A stretch of 18,235 nucleotides of DNA. It comes from Salegentibacter sp. Lineage in GTDB: Bacteria > Bacteroidota > Bacteroidia > Flavobacteriales > Flavobacteriaceae. A model generated the notes under the pieces. That model searched no databases and was not told the origin of the DNA. It was given only the letters and a program-made list of their open reading frames with translations. Location of the stretch: NCBI GenBank assembly GCA_024635815.1, contig JAGXIG010000085.1:1-18235 (forward strand), in the 5' to 3' direction. A program made the position numbers and the translations under genes. Below, one piece after another: positions 7,530-15,265 of the stretch. How positions within the stretch are numbered: the first letter of the stretch is position 1; every line of letters starts with the position of its first letter.

Positions 7530-7823
7530 ATTTTTGGTTTTAAGTTGGTCTAATAAATTGAATGATCAAAAAAATTGGAAACCCGGAAAGTACTAATCAA
7601 AAGATCTTTTTCCTCCAAAATATAAATTGTAATATCAAAATAGTTAAAGAAAAAGCACGTTTATTTTCCGCAAACAGCAATGAAATGAAATAAATTTTAA
7701 AACCTCTGTTTTATTAAAATAATCATAAACGTAAATTTTACAATTATTTTCCAAAAAACAAATTTTTTATCGGGAAATCTTTTAGTTTTTTCTTAACAAT
7801 ATAAAGATTCAAAAAAAATACTA
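7530..7823. promoter_or_regulatory. Control region of the TIM-barrel/GH2 operon, with an inverted repeat
   Basis: This very AT-rich 294-base gap must hold the promoter for the leftward operon. The only clear symmetry I see is a separated pair, ACGTTTAT (7657-7664) and ATAAACGT (7725-7732), about 60 bases apart. No perfect TAnnTTTG element was found on the minus strand. Downstream of the regulator gene (near 7810) a T-run is present on the minus strand, but with no convincing stem before it. Confidence 0.35.
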
Positions 7824-8528
7824 CTAAGCTATTTCAAAGTTATAGCCTGACTCCAAAAGTTTTTTGTAATTCTTGTGATCAAATTTATAGAGAAAGGCAC
7901 CTCTACGGGAAGTGGATTTATCTTTTTCGTCCAGCTTTATCAATACATTAAGAGAAAGTACTTTTTTTCTGAAGTTTCTTGCATCCAGCTCTTTTTGATA
8001 AATAGCCTCATAAAGTTGCTGTAGTTGTGGAATAGTAAATTTCTCTGGCAATAATTCAAAACCAATTGGTTTATACCTGGCTTTTCTTCTAATCCTAATA
8101 AGTGCGTCCTCTACCATCTGAGAATGATCTAATACCAGGTTTGGGACTTCGTCTATCTCATACCAGTGAGCTCCGTGTTTTTTCACAAGTTCTTTGTCAT
8201 ATTCGTCCAACCTAATCAATGCATACTGACCGATAGAAATTGAACGATAACCAGGATCTCTTTCAGCCTTTCCATAGCTTTTAAGTTCTTCCATGAAAAC
8301 GTTTTCGAGACCGGTAATTTCTTTAAGTACACGCTTTGCCGCCTGTTCTACATCTTCATCGAGCTTTACAAAACTCCCAATTAAAGACCAGGAATCTATA
8401 AGCGGCTCTACCCTTCTTTTAAATATTAGCAGTTTGAGTTTACCTTGATCAAAACCAAAAATTATACAGTCGGTAGCGACATACATTTTATCGTTTTGAG
8501 CATAATAATCTAAAATGGGTCCAGGCAT
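7824..8528 (-). CDS. NrtR/AraR-type transcriptional regulator with degenerate Nudix domain
   Basis: The 234-residue protein has a Nudix-fold domain (about 12-145) followed by a winged-helix DNA-binding domain (about 155-234, containing FTIPQLQQLYEAIYQKEL and RNFRKKVLSLNVL), the NrtR architecture. The Nudix box (51-74) is degraded. Where hydrolases carry REUxEE this protein has RVLKEI (66-71), losing two of the acidic metal ligands, so hydrolysis is unlikely and ligand sensing likely. In Bacteroidota this subgroup includes AraR, which responds to L-arabinose. Here the neighbours are a sugar symporter, galM and glycosidases, so a sugar ligand is reasonable, but which sugar cannot be told, and araA, araB and araD are not in the window. 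It has its own upstream gap and probably its own promoter. Confidence 0.88.
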   Translation of the reverse strand: MPGPILDYYAQNDKMYVATDCIIFGFDQGKLKLLIFKRRVEPLIDSWSLIGSFVKLDEDVEQAAKRVLKEITGLENVFMEELKSYGKAERDPGYRSISIGQYALIRLDEYDKELVKKHGAHWYEIDEVPNLVLDHSQMVEDALIRIRRKARYKPIGFELLPEKFTIPQLQQLYEAIYQKELDARNFRKKVLSLNVLIKLDEKDKSTSRRGAFLYKFDHKNYKKLLESGYNFEIA

Positions 8529-8559
8529 AAGGGATTGATAATTTCAGGATAAATATAAT

Positions 8560-8567
8560 CAAAAGTA
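8560..8567 (-). promoter_or_regulatory. Candidate Bacteroidota -7 element for the regulator gene
   Basis: On the minus strand these bases read TACTTTTG, a full match to the flavobacterial -7 consensus TAnnTTTG, 31 bases before the ATG of the Nudix-type regulator. A TTG lies 13 bases upstream (8583-8581), closer than the usual 17-23, so the -33 element is weak. It overlaps the edge of an intergenic palindromic repeat. Confidence 0.35.
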
Positions 8568-8634
8568 AACTACCTCGCGGCAAGCTCGCCTGATTAATTC
8601 GGGCAGGCCTCGGAGTTCCCGATATTTATCGGGA
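8566..8634. repeat. Composite palindromic intergenic repeat
   Basis: GC-richer islands in an AT-rich gap: TAAACTACCTCG (8566-8577), GCCTG (8588-8592) pairing with CAGGC (8604-8608), GCCTCGGAGTTCCCGA (8607-8622), and a hairpin TCCCGAT/ATCGGGA (8617-8634, loop ATTT). The first and third pieces recur beside the dsbD stop codon (15241-15265), so this is a dispersed family. The rest of the gap to 8768 holds a weak 6-bp hairpin (TCAACC 8669-8674, GGTTGA 8683-8688) that may help end the symporter transcript. Confidence 0.55.
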
Positions 8635-8768
8635 TAAATATAGATTATCTAGTAAAAACCAGGCTAAGTCAACCAGTCATTAGGTTGAAAGTAAAATATT
8701 TTGTGCACGGCCCTTATGGTCTTAAAATCATCCAGGTAAATAAGCTGCTATATTGATATTCAGAAAAT

Positions 8769-10358
8769 TTACTGCGCAAAATATACGTATATAAAAACCA
8801 CTAATATTACAATTGCCAATCCAACCGGTTTTACCAGTTTCCAGGGCTGAATATCTACCTGCCTGGTATAGTCTAAAACAAAAGGTTTAATTCTTGGTTT
8901 CCATTTCCCGATTACGAACATAATTATCACATTCAATACAAACAAAATAGCCATTACGTGAAGGTAATGCGGTAGAGTATCTTCTCCTACCACAAAATAC
9001 TTAAGGCCTAAATAGATCAGGTAGAAACCAACCCCACTAAAAATCGCCACTTTGGCAGCAATCGCGGGAATTCGTTTAGTTAGATAACCCACAATAACGA
9101 TAGTTAGGATAGGTATACTGTAACTTCCGTTTACTTCCTGCAAATAACCGAAAAGACCTTGTGGAGCATTAGCGATAAAAGGCGCGATAAGCATAGCACC
9201 AATGGCCAGGAATATTCCGAAGCGTTTTCCCTGTTTTACTACTTTAGCTTCACTGGCTTCCTGATTGAAATACTGTTTGTAAATATCTATTCCAAAAAGG
9301 GTTACGGAACTGTTTAATGCTGAATTAAAAGAGCTTAAAATAGCACCAAAAAGAACGGCAGCGAAAAACCCTGTTAGTACTGGCGGAAGCACAGCGTTCA
9401 CCAATGCAGGATATGCTTGATCGGCATTTTCTAGATCACCTTCAAACATATGCCAGGCAATTATACCCGGTAGAACTACAATGATTGGGCCCAATATTTT
9501 AATGAAAGCAGCTAGCATTAATCCTTTTTGTCCTTCCCGTAGGTTTTTAGCCGCTAAAGCCCGCTGAATAATCGCCTGATTGGTTCCCCAGTAAAATAAT
9601 TGCACAAGCATCATCCCGGTAAATATTGTTGAAAAAGGCACCGAAGCATCAGGACCTCCAATAGAATTAAATTTCTCGGGATTAGAATCTACTAAAACTT
9701 CTAAACCGTTAATAATACCTCCATCTCCAATGGCCATAAGTCCAAAAATGGGGATTAATAAACCTCCTACAAGCAAACCAATCGCGTTGATAGTATCAGA
9801 AACTGCAACGGCTTTTAATCCTCCAAAAATGGCATAAATAGACCCAATAATTCCAATTCCCCAAACCGTAAGCCATAGGGCAGTATTGGCGCTCACGTTT
9901 AGCATTTCTGGAATCCCGAACATGGTACTAATCGCTAAAGCACCGGAATACAATACAATTGGTAAGAAAATTATCATATAACCTGAAAGAAATAGCCCAG
10001 AAACCAGAGTTTTGGTTCCTTTATCAAATCGCTTTTCCAGAAATTGTGGTACGGTGGTTAGACCTCCTTTTAAATAGCGTGGCAATAAAAATAATGCGGT
10101 TAATACTATGGCAATGGCAGCCAGGGTTTCCCAGGCCATCACTAATATTCCTTCACTAAAAGCCTGACCGTTTAAACCTACAATTTGTTCGGTAGATAAA
10201 TTAGTAAGTAATACCGAACCTGCAATAACTCCCGCAGTAAGGCTTCTTCCTCCAAGAAAATATCCGTCACTTGTTCTTTCATCGGTTTTCCGGGTTGCCA
10301 GATAGGCGATAATAGCCACTAAAAGTGTAAAACCAACAAATGATAAAATTCCAACCAT
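8769..10358 (-). CDS. SSS-family sodium:solute symporter (sodium/sugar cotransporter-like)
   Basis: This integral inner-membrane protein of 529 residues should import a sugar or related solute with sodium ions. It shows roughly fourteen hydrophobic segments and SLC5 family features: the N-terminal GYFLGGRSL after the first membrane span, TNLSTEQIVGLNG in TM2, the PRYLKGGLTTVPQFLEKRF loop, GGLKAVAVSDTINAIGLLVGG, and FGAILSSFNSALNSSVTLFGIDIY in the TM8 region, where the serines are typical sodium-site residues. Length is normal for SGLT-like bacterial members. It follows galM by 70 bases on the same strand with no visible terminator, so the two are probably cotranscribed. This supports an aldose as substrate; galactose, glucose or arabinose are all possible. 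Confidence 0.92.
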   Translation of the reverse strand: MVGILSFVGFTLLVAIIAYLATRKTDERTSDGYFLGGRSLTAGVIAGSVLLTNLSTEQIVGLNGQAFSEGILVMAWETLAAIAIVLTALFLLPRYLKGGLTTVPQFLEKRFDKGTKTLVSGLFLSGYMIIFLPIVLYSGALAISTMFGIPEMLNVSANTALWLTVWGIGIIGSIYAIFGGLKAVAVSDTINAIGLLVGGLLIPIFGLMAIGDGGIINGLEVLVDSNPEKFNSIGGPDASVPFSTIFTGMMLVQLFYWGTNQAIIQRALAAKNLREGQKGLMLAAFIKILGPIIVVLPGIIAWHMFEGDLENADQAYPALVNAVLPPVLTGFFAAVLFGAILSSFNSALNSSVTLFGIDIYKQYFNQEASEAKVVKQGKRFGIFLAIGAMLIAPFIANAPQGLFGYLQEVNGSYSIPILTIVIVGYLTKRIPAIAAKVAIFSGVGFYLIYLGLKYFVVGEDTLPHYLHVMAILFVLNVIIMFVIGKWKPRIKPFVLDYTRQVDIQPWKLVKPVGLAIVILVVFIYVYFAQ

Positions 10359-10428
10359 AGCTTATTTAAAAATTTTGTTAAATATAAAATTTTAATAGAG
10401 ATTCACACCCTTTTAGCCTGCAAACTTC

Positions 10429-11427
10429 TTATTGACCGCTAACCGAAAAGTTATAGGAAATTCTGTTGTAGTATTCTTGTCCAGGTTTTAAAATGGACTC
10501 AGGAAAATTCCTGAAATTAGGCGCATCAGGAAAATTTTGTGCTTCCAAACATAACGAAGGATATTCTTTAGCAATTTCAGTTTGGTAATTCAGATCTTCT
10601 GGAAGGTTTTCAGGAGCGTAAGCTACCAGTGCTTTCTGATTGGTTTTCATCTCCATTTTTATTCCTGTTAAAGGCGCAAAAAGCCTGGCAGCAATCCCAT
10701 CTTTTTCAGTTTTTAAAACAAAAGTATCATTAAGGTAACGGTTACCTATCAATTTGCTCTCGCTAAAATTCTTAGGATGTTTTTTCAGTTTTGTTAAATT
10801 TCCGGTAGGAAGGAGATTTTTATCCACTTCCAAAATTTTTTCAGCTTCAATCTTTAAAAAATGATCGCTAATACTTCCTCCTCCATTAAGATTGAAATAA
10901 GTATGATTGGTAAGGTTTATTACCGTTTTTTTATCGGTTGTAGCTGAATATTCTATAATCAACTCATTACTTTCTGTTAGGGTATACTTAACCTCAACTT
11001 TTAAATTTCCAGGGTAGGATTCTTCACCGTCCTTACTAAAATAACTGAGTTTTACTGACGGATTGGGTGCAGTTTCCTTTTCTACAATTTCCCATATTTT
11101 ATACTGAAAACCGTAATTGCCTCCGTGCAGATGCACATCATCCTGCTCAAATAATTTATAAGTGGTCTCATCAAGTTTGAATTGTCCTTTAGAAATTCTT
11201 CCGGCATAACGGCCAACAGAAGCACCAAAACATTTATTATGCTCTTTGTAAGCTGAAGTAACAAACTCTTCTGCTCTGGGACTTACTACTACATTTATAT
11301 TATCCCCGCTTTTATCTTTTATCTTAAAGCTTAGAACAGCGGCGCCAAAGTTAAGAACCTTAAGCTCGCTACCTTGATTATTTACAAGGCTTAGTGTTTT
11401 AAGGTCTTCCTTTCTTATAACTTTCAA
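10429..11427 (-). CDS. galM: Aldose 1-epimerase (mutarotase)
   Basis: This enzyme interconverts alpha and beta anomers of galactose, glucose or another aldose so that downstream steps can use them. The 332-residue protein shows the GalM pattern: GRYAGRISKGQF, the substrate-contacting HLHGGNYGF (H99, H101), the proton donor H175 in NLTNHTYFNL, D234 in LNDTF and the general base E295 in CLEAQNFPDAPN. No signal peptide is seen, so it is cytoplasmic. The start appears to be TTG at 11427: an in-frame stop lies just upstream and no ATG is available. A purine-rich AAAAAAGAG lies directly before the start. The gap to the DUF885 gene is only 10 bases, so expression is probably coupled. Confidence 0.93.
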   Translation of the reverse strand: MKVIRKEDLKTLSLVNNQGSELKVLNFGAAVLSFKIKDKSGDNINVVVSPRAEEFVTSAYKEHNKCFGASVGRYAGRISKGQFKLDETTYKLFEQDDVHLHGGNYGFQYKIWEIVEKETAPNPSVKLSYFSKDGEESYPGNLKVEVKYTLTESNELIIEYSATTDKKTVINLTNHTYFNLNGGGSISDHFLKIEAEKILEVDKNLLPTGNLTKLKKHPKNFSESKLIGNRYLNDTFVLKTEKDGIAARLFAPLTGIKMEMKTNQKALVAYAPENLPEDLNYQTEIAKEYPSLCLEAQNFPDAPNFRNFPESILKPGQEYYNRISYNFSVSGQ

Positions 11428-11437
11428 ATTCTCTTTT

Positions 11438-13261
11438 TTAGTTGTTTACCCCCGAAATCCAGTCTTCTACTTTTTCTTCGAGAATATTCAAAGGTAAGGC
11501 TCCATCCAGAAGAATCACATCGTGAAATTCCCTAATATCGAAATCTTCCCCCAGTTCTTCTTCCGCATTTTCCCTTAATTCCAGGATTTTATTCATTCCT
11601 ATCTTATAAGCCGTTGCCTGGCCAGGCATTACAATGTGCCGTTCTACCATCTTTACGCAATCACTTTCAGCATTCGGGGTATTTTGTTTGTAATATTCTA
11701 TGCCTTCCTGGCGGGTCCATTTCTTGGCGTGAATTCCGGTATCTACTACCAGTCTACAAGATCGCCAAAGCTCCATCGCCAATCGGCCAAAATCGGAATA
11801 AGGATCTTTATAAAAACCTATTTCTTTTGGCAACAATTCACTATAAAGTCCCCAACCTTCTACATAAGCGGTATAAAAACTGAATTTCCTGAACTGCGGA
11901 ATGTTATCTAATTCCTGGGCAATGGCAATTTGCATATGATGCCCGGGGATACCTTCGTGGTAAGCCAAAGCCTCCATTTGGTAGGTGGGCATCGCAGCCA
12001 TATCGTATAAATTGGCATAATAAGTTCCTGGTCTGGAACCATCTATTGCAGGTTGTTGATAAAATGCCTTGCCCGCACTTTTCTCCCGGAAAGGTTCCAC
12101 GGCCTTCACGACCAAGTCTGCTTCCGGTTTGGTAAGAAACAAATCATCCAACCTAGCCTTCATTGTATTAATAATCGCAGTAGCTTCGTTAAGGTATTTT
12201 TTACGTCCTATAGAATCATTAGCATAATAGAACTGCTCATCGCTTCTCATAAATTCAAAGAAGTCCTGAAGGGTCCCATCAAAACCAACTTCATCCTTGA
12301 TTTCTTCCATTTCAGTATGAATGCGTGCTACTTCTTTCAAACCAATTTGATGAATTTCTTCTGCTGAAAGATTAGTAGTGGTCGTTCTTTTTAGCGCGTT
12401 CTTATAAAAATCATCTCCCTTTGGAAACTTCCAGGCGCCCGCATCGTTATTTGCGCGTTTTTGCTGAATTTCAAGAAATGAAATTAAATTTTCATAAGCA
12501 GGTTTTACATTTTTAACCAGTGCATTTTCTGCTGCGTTTAATAATTCTTTTTTCTCTTTCGCTGGAATCTCCAGGTCCTCGGTTTTAACCTTAAAATCTT
12601 TCAACAAGGCACTTTCATCGGTCGATTTACCAAAAGGCTTTCCTTTTAATACATTTCTACTGGCATCGAGGACTTTTTCAAAAACAAAAACCGGTGGCAC
12701 AATCCCGTTCTGTTCCCTTATTTTAAGGTTTCCTATAACCTCTTCCATCACTCCGGGAATTTTCTCGAGTCTGGAAATATAAGCCTGAGCATCGCTAACC
12801 GAATCTATACTGTGCATATTGATTAAAAATGCAGGCAATTCAGCGTGATAACCAAACATCTGGTTCACCGGGTAATTATAAAACCGATAATCATAATCTG
12901 CTATTTCATTTTCAATCTTTTGGCGATAGAGATCGTAACTTAACCGGGTTTGCTCGTTTAAAGCTTCTACCTCTACCTTCTTAAGATATTCAAGTCGGTT
13001 TTTGGCCTTTTTGAGATCTTCAGCATATTTTAAATGAGAAAAATCATCCCATTTCCCATAATCGGTCTTTTGACCAAGCCGGGTTTGCATCATTGGAGAA
13101 TCAGCTACATCTTCTTGAAATTTGGTTTCAAAATATTCGTTCAAATTTTCTGAATGTTCCGCAATTTCTTCTTCTGAATAATCTCCGTTTTTATCGTTAC
13201 AGGAAATGATAAGCACTGAAAGCGCTATAGATAAAATTGGATGGATAAATCTAAAATTCAT
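11438..13261 (-). CDS. DUF885 family lipoprotein, putative zinc metallopeptidase
   Basis: The 607-residue protein is typical of full-length DUF885. Its lipoprotein signal ends in LIISC (C21 lipidated), so it should be attached to a membrane facing the periplasm or the cell surface. The C-terminal half carries the family motif HEGIPGHH (435-442), which replaces the classical HEXXH of zinc peptidases, and a downstream AYVEGWGLYSE (466-475) with acidic residues (E468, E475) that may complete the metal site. Members are thought to be peptidases, but few are characterised biochemically. It begins 3 bases after the CocE-like hydrolase gene, so the two make a pair of secreted hydrolases in one transcript. 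Confidence 0.9.
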   Translation of the reverse strand: MNFRFIHPILSIALSVLIISCNDKNGDYSEEEIAEHSENLNEYFETKFQEDVADSPMMQTRLGQKTDYGKWDDFSHLKYAEDLKKAKNRLEYLKKVEVEALNEQTRLSYDLYRQKIENEIADYDYRFYNYPVNQMFGYHAELPAFLINMHSIDSVSDAQAYISRLEKIPGVMEEVIGNLKIREQNGIVPPVFVFEKVLDASRNVLKGKPFGKSTDESALLKDFKVKTEDLEIPAKEKKELLNAAENALVKNVKPAYENLISFLEIQQKRANNDAGAWKFPKGDDFYKNALKRTTTTNLSAEEIHQIGLKEVARIHTEMEEIKDEVGFDGTLQDFFEFMRSDEQFYYANDSIGRKKYLNEATAIINTMKARLDDLFLTKPEADLVVKAVEPFREKSAGKAFYQQPAIDGSRPGTYYANLYDMAAMPTYQMEALAYHEGIPGHHMQIAIAQELDNIPQFRKFSFYTAYVEGWGLYSELLPKEIGFYKDPYSDFGRLAMELWRSCRLVVDTGIHAKKWTRQEGIEYYKQNTPNAESDCVKMVERHIVMPGQATAYKIGMNKILELRENAEEELGEDFDIREFHDVILLDGALPLNILEEKVEDWISGVNN

Positions 13262-13264
13262 TTT

Positions 13265-15112
13265 CTATTCTTTTAACACTGAAAATTCTATTGCAGAATC
13301 TCCAAATACGGTGTGAGTTTGTTTTTGAAAATCTTCTTCTTCCGCTTTAAAAATATTGGGCACAAAAGTTTGCGGATTTAGATCTATTAGCGGAAACCAG
13401 GTACTTTGCACCTGAATTTGCAGTTTGTGACCTTTTTTAAATGTGTGGTTAATATCCTGAAGCGTGATATTTACAGTAGTTTTCTCATTTGGTTCAAACG
13501 GCTCTGGATTTTCAAAACTGTTTCTAAAACGCCCACGCATGACCTCGCTACGCACCATCATATGGTAGTTGTCCATATCAAGATGTTCCATTGTTTCTTC
13601 GTAATCTTCGGCTTCGGGTGGATAAACATCGATTACTTTCACTACCCAATCGGCTGCGCTTCCCGTGGTAGCCACATTTAAACGAGCCATAATTTCCCCT
13701 GTAAGTTTCATATCTTCTTCCAGAGCCTCGGTTTCAAAAACCAAAACATCTGGTCTTCTGGCAGCGAAACGCTGGTCGCCGGTCATATATTCCCTTGGGG
13801 TGAAAACTGCTTTAATTTCATTATTATAAGAAACCGGTTTTTCGGGGTCGCTTACAAAGCTTTCCTCATTATCGGTAGCTTCATCTGTTAACTCCTGGTC
13901 ATCTCCCAGGTAGAAAATTTTCTCTTCGGTATTTTTTGGAGGCCAGGCTTCATAAGAATTCCATTTTCTGGCACCGGTATCGTAAACATAAGCTTCAGCA
14001 AGCTCTACATCGCCTTCTCCCTCTTCTTTGAGGAAATGATTAAAGAATTTTGTTTCAATATTCCTTTGATAATTTTCAGAAAGATTATCGCCAAAATAAA
14101 CATTTCCTACTGCCTGCCTCTCAGTTTGTCTCGCCCAGTCGCCGTGGCTCCAGGGACCAAAAACCATAATATTATAATTATCGCTGCTCTCTTCAATTTT
14201 TTTGTAAGTATTAAAAGGCCCGTAAAGATCTTCAGCATCAAACAATCCGCCTACAACCATTACCGCCGGTTCAATATCCTCTAAATGCTGAATAATGCCT
14301 CTACTCTGCCAGAATTCATCATAATTTGGATGTTCCTTTAATTGCTGCCAGAATACGTTGTCTTCCCCATAATATTCATCCAGATTGCTAAGCGGACCAA
14401 CATCTAAAAAAAATTGATACTGGTCTTGAGTGCCAAGATCAGGCAAATCGTACCAGGCCTCAGTAGTTGGGCCGGTTTTATCATATCCAAAAAGCGCAGT
14501 CGCTCTCCAGTAACTCAATAAATAAGCGCCATTATGGTGAAAATCATCGAAAAAGAAATCCCCTATTCCGGCCTGTGGAGAGGCAGCTTTTAAAGCGGGG
14601 TGCGCATCTACCAAAGAAGCAACAGCATAATGGCCTGGATACGAAATCCCCCAGGTTCCTACCCTTCCGTTGTTATTATCAACATTATCAATAAGCCATT
14701 CAATCGTATCGTAAGTATCGCTGCTTTCATCAAATTCATCGCCGGATTTATTAGGAATAATGGCCCGCATATTATCGTATTTCCCTTCACTCATCCATCG
14801 TCCGCGTACATCCTGGTAAACAACTATATTCCCTTCTTTCATCAAATATTCGTTAGGCCCAATAAGCGACCTAAACTGATCTTCACCATATGGCCTGGAG
14901 CTATATGGAGTTCGCTGCATAAGAATAGGATATTCTTTAGAAGTGTTTTTTGGAGAATAAATGGTGGTATGCAGCCTGGTTCCGTCGCGCATAGGGATAT
15001 CTACTTCTGTTTTGGTATAATGTTCTTTTACATAATATTCTTCCTGCGCAATAATATGAACAGGTAAGAAACTCAAAACCAGAAGAATAAAACTTAAACG
15101 GAGTAAATTCAT
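13265..15112 (-). CDS. CocE/NonD family hydrolase (S15-like, alpha-amino-acid ester hydrolase type)
   Basis: This secreted alpha/beta-hydrolase of 615 residues has a signal peptide ending near IIAQ (about residue 23). The catalytic triad is visible: S157 in GISYPG, D292 in GGLFDAEDLYG and H323 in GPWSHGDW. A helical cap lies between, and a C-terminal jelly-roll X-Pro-peptidase-type domain runs from about 385 to the end (FETEALEEDMKLTGEIMA, INHTFKKGHKLQIQVQSTWFP). The family includes X-Pro dipeptidyl peptidases, cocaine esterase, glutaryl-7-ACA acylase and alpha-amino acid ester hydrolases. The acidic cluster around DAED fits the last group best, so substrates with a free alpha-amino group are plausible. 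It leads the DUF885 gene by 3 bases. Confidence 0.92.
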   Translation of the reverse strand: MNLLRLSFILLVLSFLPVHIIAQEEYYVKEHYTKTEVDIPMRDGTRLHTTIYSPKNTSKEYPILMQRTPYSSRPYGEDQFRSLIGPNEYLMKEGNIVVYQDVRGRWMSEGKYDNMRAIIPNKSGDEFDESSDTYDTIEWLIDNVDNNNGRVGTWGISYPGHYAVASLVDAHPALKAASPQAGIGDFFFDDFHHNGAYLLSYWRATALFGYDKTGPTTEAWYDLPDLGTQDQYQFFLDVGPLSNLDEYYGEDNVFWQQLKEHPNYDEFWQSRGIIQHLEDIEPAVMVVGGLFDAEDLYGPFNTYKKIEESSDNYNIMVFGPWSHGDWARQTERQAVGNVYFGDNLSENYQRNIETKFFNHFLKEEGEGDVELAEAYVYDTGARKWNSYEAWPPKNTEEKIFYLGDDQELTDEATDNEESFVSDPEKPVSYNNEIKAVFTPREYMTGDQRFAARRPDVLVFETEALEEDMKLTGEIMARLNVATTGSAADWVVKVIDVYPPEAEDYEETMEHLDMDNYHMMVRSEVMRGRFRNSFENPEPFEPNEKTTVNITLQDINHTFKKGHKLQIQVQSTWFPLIDLNPQTFVPNIFKAEEEDFQKQTHTVFGDSAIEFSVLKE

Positions 15113-15262
15113 AGTTTAGGGATATTTTAAGGCCCTAAGATAGAAATTACACCGATAAACCTAAAGGAATTTTACTCGATAATCGAGAATTAAATACTCT
15201 AGGGCTTAACTCATAATTCAAATATTATTTCATCTATAATGCCTCGCGAGTTCCGAGGTAGT
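15113..15262. promoter_or_regulatory. Control region of the CocE/DUF885/galM/symporter unit, with nested inverted repeats
   Basis: This 150-base gap holds a perfect 13-bp palindrome CTCGATAATCGAG (15175-15187), 63 bases upstream of the hydrolase start. It is flanked by an imperfect long-range pair, TTAAGGCCCTA (15127-15137) and TAGGGCTTAA (15200-15209), which match as inverted repeats with one extra base. These could be operator sites. No exact TAnnTTTG element was seen; the nearest on the minus strand is TAATATTTG near 15218, one base too long. Confidence 0.4.
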
Positions 15263-15265
15263 TTA
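15241..15265. repeat. Palindromic intergenic repeat overlapping the dsbD stop codon
   Basis: The plus strand reads GCCTCGCGAGTTCCGAGG and then TAGTTTA. CCTCG (15242-15246) and CGAGG (15254-15258) are the arms. Both halves have counterparts in the composite repeat at 8566-8622: the left half matches 8607-8622 with one base gained and one lost, and the reverse complement of the right half matches TAAACTACCTCG exactly at 8566-8577. The final three bases are the dsbD TAA. Confidence 0.5.

Noticed and set aside
14600..15067. 155-codon plus-strand open frame opposite the CocE-like gene
   Set aside because: It is antisense to a well-supported coding region, and its translation shows no family features.
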